Positions 56,837-64,000 of a DNA stretch of 64,000 nucleotides are shown one piece after another. The position numbers were made by a program, and so were the translations under genes. The DNA comes from Sipunculus nudus. Lineage: Eukaryota; Annelida; Sipuncula; Golfingiida; Sipunculidae. Below the pieces are notes generated by a model. The model searched no databases. It saw only the letters and a program-made list of their open reading frames with translations, and was not told the origin of the DNA. The DNA is taken from positions 27,383,214 to 27,447,213 of the forward strand of contig CM049320.1 in NCBI GenBank assembly GCA_026874595.1, read 5' to 3'. The stretch's first letter is position 1. Every line of letters begins with the position of its first letter.

Positions 56837-59568
56837 GTGGTTGTCATTTCACCGAAAAATGTGCTGTTGCCACGACCTGTGTTTACATCTGTTTTGGCAG
56901 CTCCTCGAAGTAGATCTACATTACAAATTAAATTTCATAATCTTTAAATTTTTCATTTGTTTATTAATAAATAAATATTCATGTGTATTATCCGTCAGAC
57001 TTTTTATCATATGTTTGATATTTATATCCATGTCTATCTATTAACATCAGAACCAATGGAAATAAAAAAAGTATAAGATTAAAAGGCCAGGTGTATAATG
57101 CCGTATTGTTTGAAAATGGCATTATATATATGTTCAATGCATTAGTTTTTCTAAATTAAATTTTTTCATATACGTCAATACATTGCGTTTTGGAAGGAAT
57201 ATAAAAAAATATTTTGGAAATCTTCCTATTGTTATATAACTTATTTCCTGAAACCTCATTTTCTAATATATTAAACTTTATGGAACATTATTTCTGTTTT
57301 ACATTAAACGTTGATATGGTCATAAGGACGACAGAAAAGGGAAGGCTGCATGGCTGGTGGTAAGCCGTTCGAAATACAGAGACACAAGGCGCTGACCCTT
57401 AACCCACTAAATTTATATCATTGTTTCATCTCTTGAGTCCTGAGGTAAGGAACTTGGAACGATGAGACTATTGACAATGGGAGGTATCAGTACATCGAAA
57501 TCAGCGGGTTGTGGTTTAATTCTGTATTCATTGTCACCTAGACGTTTCTCTATCATATGAAACATCACTTAAATGCAACCACCGTGAGTAAGCTTTCCTG
57601 GAGAAGAAACGTAAGGAACTTTTTTTCTAATCTTGCATTTTTGTTTAATTCAGGGTGGACCAATAATTCCAAAAAGACATAAGACGTAAACAGATTACTC
57701 ACGAATCTGACTTATTTATCAATTTGCTCAAACGGCAAAAATAATTATTTGGATGTGCGGTCTACTGTATTCAATTAATTTACAACGTCTTATATATTAC
57801 CTTCAAAGAAAAGCTAATAAAAATCCATTATGCATGTTAGGATTTTTATCTTTGCAAAAAGTTAACACGGACAATGGTTAATAGACTGGAGCATCTGCAT
57901 AATGGTCAGGATCATGTAATATTGCCAATTAAGAACATTTAATAAAACTCACATAGGAAGTGTTTTTGCTCATTAGTAACACCTATAATTTTTAATGTCT
58001 GGTGTCAAACCTTTGATGACACCTTCGAATTAACAAATTCTACAGAATATTAGGTTTATTATAAAGATATCAAACAAGTTAACTAGAGGCACCTGCGTCA
58101 CTTTTACACTTGAGTCAAACATCAGAGGTTTGATTATAGATAGGAGGGGTTTAATATGAATAAGGACACAAATACTGTATAGGCCAATTATTTAGGCTAC
58201 AAGAATTGATTATTAAGGAAAAAGTCTGCATACAAGCATGGTTCGTGGAATAATTATATTACCTCGCCAGAGAGCGTCGGTCCATTACTTATGTACCTTT
58301 ATTGGAAAATTCTGGTGGGTTCTCTCTCAGAGATGTTTCCCAGTCACTGAACTTTATAGGTGAGGTGAAGCACAGCAGTCTCTCCTTCGTGTCCCTGGTT
58401 GCGATTTAGCCTCCCACTTTTTACATATTTCAAGTCTTTTCTTTGTAAGTTTTTTTCATTATTAAAAATGTGCTTCCATCGCTGTCGACAAATTTTAACC
58501 CGTCCTTTCAACGATAGACCTTAGATTTTGTTCGATAAGATAATAGTCTCATCAATAAAGACCTCGGTCTTCCACAAAAAAGACCATTCTATATCATCCT
58601 TGGAGATATTCACATTGAGAAGCTGTTGTGCCATATTCCCAATTAATTTTGGTCAGTCAAGTATGTTATTGTATTTCAATGTCCTGTAGTTGGCAAAATA
58701 ATAAAATCTTATTTTAGTGGTACACTAAGCTATAATAAGTGGAGCTGATCGTGACGCAGCTTACTTGTGAATCGCCATATGGCTGTCTATTCGTAATACC
58801 TGAATCATGGGGTGTTCCCTGTTAATGCAATGAATTTAATGAATGTCCGACCTCTTGCTGATTTGTGCAGCTGCTGTAACACATGAAAAGGAAACAGAGG
58901 TAAAATTATTGTCTTGATTTCTAAATTGTCCCTGATCTGACATAATTAGAAAAAAAAACAAACATTTCAAGAAATCATATTATATAGCCTGCTGGCTGTT
59001 CAACTGCTGCCTTTGTTGTACTGAGTTGAGGAAACATCTTCTGCACTTAATCATTACAAGATGTTCCGTCATTCAACAAAGATATGTAGAAGAGCTGTCT
59101 CAGAGAGAGAGAAAGGTTAACACAATAGCTATAAATATTATAGACAATTGATAGGGGATAACCGATACTTATACAACCTCCTGTCAATCCATAAACACAT
59201 AAATTAGGGTTTCGGATGAGCTAAGTCTGGGTGTAGAGTTTACTTTATAATTTACTTTAATATATGCAAATGAACAAACCAAGGAACTGGATGGGGAAAA
59301 GTACAAAGACGCTACTTATCATTTGTCAAAGCGATCACAAAACAACGAAGGTATAAGTCATACTAAATAAGCCAGTCCTGTAAAAAATACCCTTAATAGG
59401 GTAAGCTAGCTACTGAAGACACCGCAAAAACTCTTTAATGAAGTCTATTCTTTAATGAATTCTACGGGAACTGTATTGATCTACGAGTCTTTTATAATCT
59501 GGTATGACGTGTGTTAACCAATCAAATCGTAACCATTGTAATGTTACCGACTTAACTGGCACCTTTAG
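56837..59568. other. no recognised feature
   Basis: AT-rich sequence of more than 2.7 kb with no supportable ORF, RNA or repeat. Confidence 0.5.
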
Positions 59569-59727
59569 CGCGATAAATTGTTATTCCCCGGAGGCATTAA
59601 ATACGCTACTTGGTGGCAATACCGGAGACACAGAGACATAAAGGAGGAAGCATATGCTTTTGCCGATTATTGGTCAGAAGCTTCTTTCCAAGATGTCGGA
59701 TTGGATTCATCGTACCACCTCAGCCGG
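59569..59727 (+). CDS. candidate internal exon, unrecognised protein
   Basis: Exactly 53 codons between an acceptor (CACCTTTAG|C at 59568) and a donor (CCGG|GTAGGT after 59727), phase 0 at both ends. The peptide RDKLLFPGGIKYATWWQYRR, then HRDIKEEAYAFADYWSEA, then SFQDVGLDSSYHLSR, is rich in Trp, Tyr and mixed charged residues, which AT-rich chance ORFs rarely are. The segment's G+C is above its flanks. No ATG precedes it, so it would be internal. I do not recognise the family. The donor is adequate rather than ideal, and no neighbouring exon was identified. Confidence 0.42.
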
Positions 59728-61574
<1,847 letters not shown>

Positions 61575-61917
61575 ACCTCCGCCAAGTCAGCTCATTTCCC
61601 TAATATGGAACTGTGAGAGAAGCAGCATTTTCCCCTAAAAATATTCCTGAATCAAGAATTTTATCCGTATCAAAATTTAATCAATTTTTCCTTTGATCAT
61701 TGCCGAGCTATCCTGAAGATTTCATCAAAATCAGTCAATACCTTTTTGATATAAACAATCAAACAAGATTTCCAGAGGTCACGCGCTTGCCGGAAATGGA
61801 AATAATACAGACAGAGAGACAGAGAGGAGATGTAGAAACAGTCATATAAATGAGCAATGTTGTGGAGAAGCAGAAACGAATAACACGTTTACATAGGCAT
61901 GCTGAAATTGAATAGCT

Positions 61918-62545
61918 GCCGACCTTTCTTGTGTAAAAGTCGCCAATTTATAAGCATTTATGTGAAATCTTTTTTTCCTAGTTCGACGACATATGCTGCG
62001 AGAATTGGCGTGTTTTGTAGTTCTGTCATGTCACAGTGGGTATATGTTGCGAAATGACAAAGAATAGACTTGCCTCGCTTTAAACGTCGCCGAGTTATAG
62101 CCATTTCTGTGAAATCTCGCTATTTCTCGTTTGACGAGATATAGTGCAAGGTTTGGCGTGATTTACATTTTTTATATCAGGCTTCTCAAATATTACAAAG
62201 TGCCGAAAACTAGACCTGTCTGGCTGTAAAAGTCGCCGAGTTATAAGAATTTCCGCAAAATCTCTTTTATCACGTTTGACGAAATATTGTGCAAGATTTG
62301 TCCATTCTTGCAGTTTTACCATGTCAAACCGACCAAATGTTCCGCAATTGCGAAAACTAGGTCCGTCTAGCTTAAACATTCGAGAAGTTATAAGCATATC
62401 CGCGAAATCTTTTTATTTTCTAGTTTGATGAGATATAGTGCAAGATTTGGCCAGTCTTGCAATATTATTATGTCATGTTGGCAAAATGTTATGAAATGCC
62501 AAAAAGAAGACCAATCTAGCTTAAAAATCTCCGAAAAAACTGGGG
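61918..62545 (+). repeat. ~147 bp tandem repeat, about four and a quarter units
   Basis: Anchors of the form GACCTGTCTGGCTGTAAAAG, then TCGCCGAGTTATAAG, begin at about 61921, 62067, 62214, 62361 and 62509, giving periods of 146, 147, 147 and 148. Within each unit are GTGAAATCT, TAGTTTGACGAGATATAGTG and a TGYCA...AAATG motif. Divergence between units is substantial. Confidence 0.88.
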
Positions 62546-62674
62546 TGGGGATTTGGGGAAGCTTATGTCATTCACTTTTTTATTACAACAGGGCGCAGGA
62601 CTATAAAAACAACGCGCTCCTGCTGTACGTTGATTTACTGACACCTGTCAGAGAAACGGGATGTACACGTGGAG

Positions 62675-62700
62675 TGACGTCATAGTCCTATCTGACGTCA
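62675..62700. promoter_or_regulatory. paired CRE palindromes
   Basis: TGACGTCA at 62675-62682 and again at 62693-62700, 18 bases apart, inside the TIR-bounded element just after the tandem core. Two exact 8-base palindromes this close are unlikely by chance. The function is unknown. Confidence 0.4.
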
Positions 62701-62982
62701 CGGCTCACTCAAAATATGGCTATATCGTCATCTGCTACGTTCCAGTGTAAAGAAATATGTAATAGACTCCCCATAAAGCACTAGAGATTATCCAGGTTTA
62801 TTTAGGCATGGCTGGCCCACAACATTTAATCAATTGTTCCTTGTATAATTGTCGAGTTATCCTGTGAATATCATCAAACTCCGTATAGGATTTTTTGTGT
62901 TATCATGCTAACATACAAACAGAAAAACAGACAAACATACGCTGCCCAAAACATACAACCCGCCGCTTGTCTTGGCGGAGGT

Positions 62983-64000
62983 AATAAAATAACATAATAA
63001 AAATAATGGCTGTACACTTGAAGTTGTTGTCAAGAGAATATATACATGTTTTAAAGACTGCTTGTGTTGCCAAGTTAATAATAACAAAAGTAATAAGTCA
63101 AGATTTGCACTTTTGTTCCGTAACTTTACAGAAAGTTCACTTGAACTTTCGTTATAATATCAGAAAAAACGTTATCACCAAGAACATATCAATTTTACGC
63201 ATGAAGTCATTTTAATCATAAGAATATCCCGGCATATTTCATTCCTCTGGAAGAAATATTTGAAGACAAACAGACTAATTTATAAACGGAATAATGAAAT
63301 ATTAGTTTCATTCTGAAGAAATTGGTCACCTGTAGACTGACGTTATGATCATTTACCCATGGATAATATCAATAAAAACTACCGGGCTCTGACTGGAACC
63401 TTGCTGAAGAAACTTTTGTCAAATTATGTTCGCTCCATAGACCCGTAGGAAATCTCATCGGTTCTCTCAAAATGGGCAACACTAATTTACTTCTTAGGGT
63501 TTGCTTAATGCTCTGCAATTCAACGATAGCAAGACTAACGTTATTTTAGAGAAGCCCGACAACACAAGATAAGAATAATAAAAAAAAATAATTGCTATGT
63601 ACCTGACAGGTACAAGTGAATAACAACAATAGGAAAAGGTCATACTTTTGATGTTATTTAGACCTTTTACTCTTGGCGGATGTAGGGGTTTAAGGAGTGT
63701 AATAAACTTTAGAGTGACATGACCTTATTTGCACATTGGTATCTATATCTAAAATAGATATTAACTCTTTTAGGTAATGTTCGCACCTGTAACTAAAATA
63801 CTACAGCTGGGTTCCATTAAAGCAAAGTTGTTCAAAGCAATAAAGGTATCTCGGGTTTCAAGGAGATGGCAAATCCGGAACCTTTGAATTTTCTTTTCAA
63901 TAAAGCCCTTCTCCCTTCGTGTGCACAGGGCCAAATATCGTCTTCTCCCATGCTACTTGACCTGCTGCTGCTGGATCTGTTTTTACATAAAAATATGATT
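62983..64000. other. no recognised feature
   Basis: AT-rich sequence to the window edge, short ORFs only. Confidence 0.5.

Larger units (their letters stand above)
61575..62982. mobile_element. TIR-bounded element with tandem-repeat core
   Basis: The left end ACCTCCGCCAAG (61575-61586) and right end CTTGGCGGAGGT (62971-62982) are a perfect 12 bp inverted repeat. Related 'TTAATCAATT...TTGCCGAGCTATCCTG' and 'TTAATCAATT...TTGTCGAGTTATCCTG' segments flank the core on both sides (61680-61720 and 62825-62865), in the same orientation. A core of about 147 bp tandem repeats lies between. The 1408 bp has no transposase. Such CCTCCGCC ends and CAGACAGACA-like tails are common in marine invertebrate repeats. 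The architecture of termini around a satellite core resembles the bivalve 'pearl' type nonautonomous elements, by memory only. Confidence 0.6.

Overview
The window looks like intergenic and intronic DNA from an AT-rich, repeat-dense animal genome, most likely a marine invertebrate. A mollusc or another lophotrochozoan is my guess, not a demonstration. The reasons are long (TA)n microsatellites, candidate exons flanked by GT/AG splice signals, a divergent seven-transmembrane receptor, tRNA-derived SINE-like units, TIR elements with TA or TAA target duplications, and Penelope- or retrozyme-like pieces carrying hammerhead ribozyme cores. There are no bacterial operons, CRISPR arrays or rRNA genes, and gene density is very low.

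Layout. 1-12 kb holds degenerate ~150 and ~180 bp tandem repeats, a recent 344 bp tandem duplication, a tRNA-like pseudogene and a decayed GC-rich element (2.9-3.9 kb). 12.6-14.9 kb is a large ~34 bp minisatellite containing an inverted block. 15-20 kb holds a TIR element, one good candidate exon (15643-15863) and CTCF and CRE motifs. 21.2-22.2 kb (minus) carries the only convincing protein gene, a divergent rhodopsin-like GPCR; a full-length but broken paralogue lies at 50.3-51.3 kb on the same strand. 25.9-26.2 kb is an inverted Penelope-like terminus with a hammerhead-like core.

28.5-47 kb is dominated by three diverged direct copies (A, B, C) of a multi-kilobase unit. Each carries a hammerhead-type ribozyme motif and an NRF1-type palindrome. 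Copies A and C share a LINE-like C-terminal remnant, and B and C share a tRNA-derived SINE. Copy A was split by a 1.5 kb TIR element whose empty site survives in copy C. 49-55 kb has two pogo-like TIR elements and a ~0.58 kb tandem duplication. 59.6 kb has another candidate exon. 61.6-63.0 kb is a TIR-bounded element with a core of ~147 bp tandem repeats and two CRE palindromes.

The strongest lead for an under-described system is the set of hammerhead-bearing copies that abut (TA)n tracts. All functions are read from sequence alone; no searches were run.
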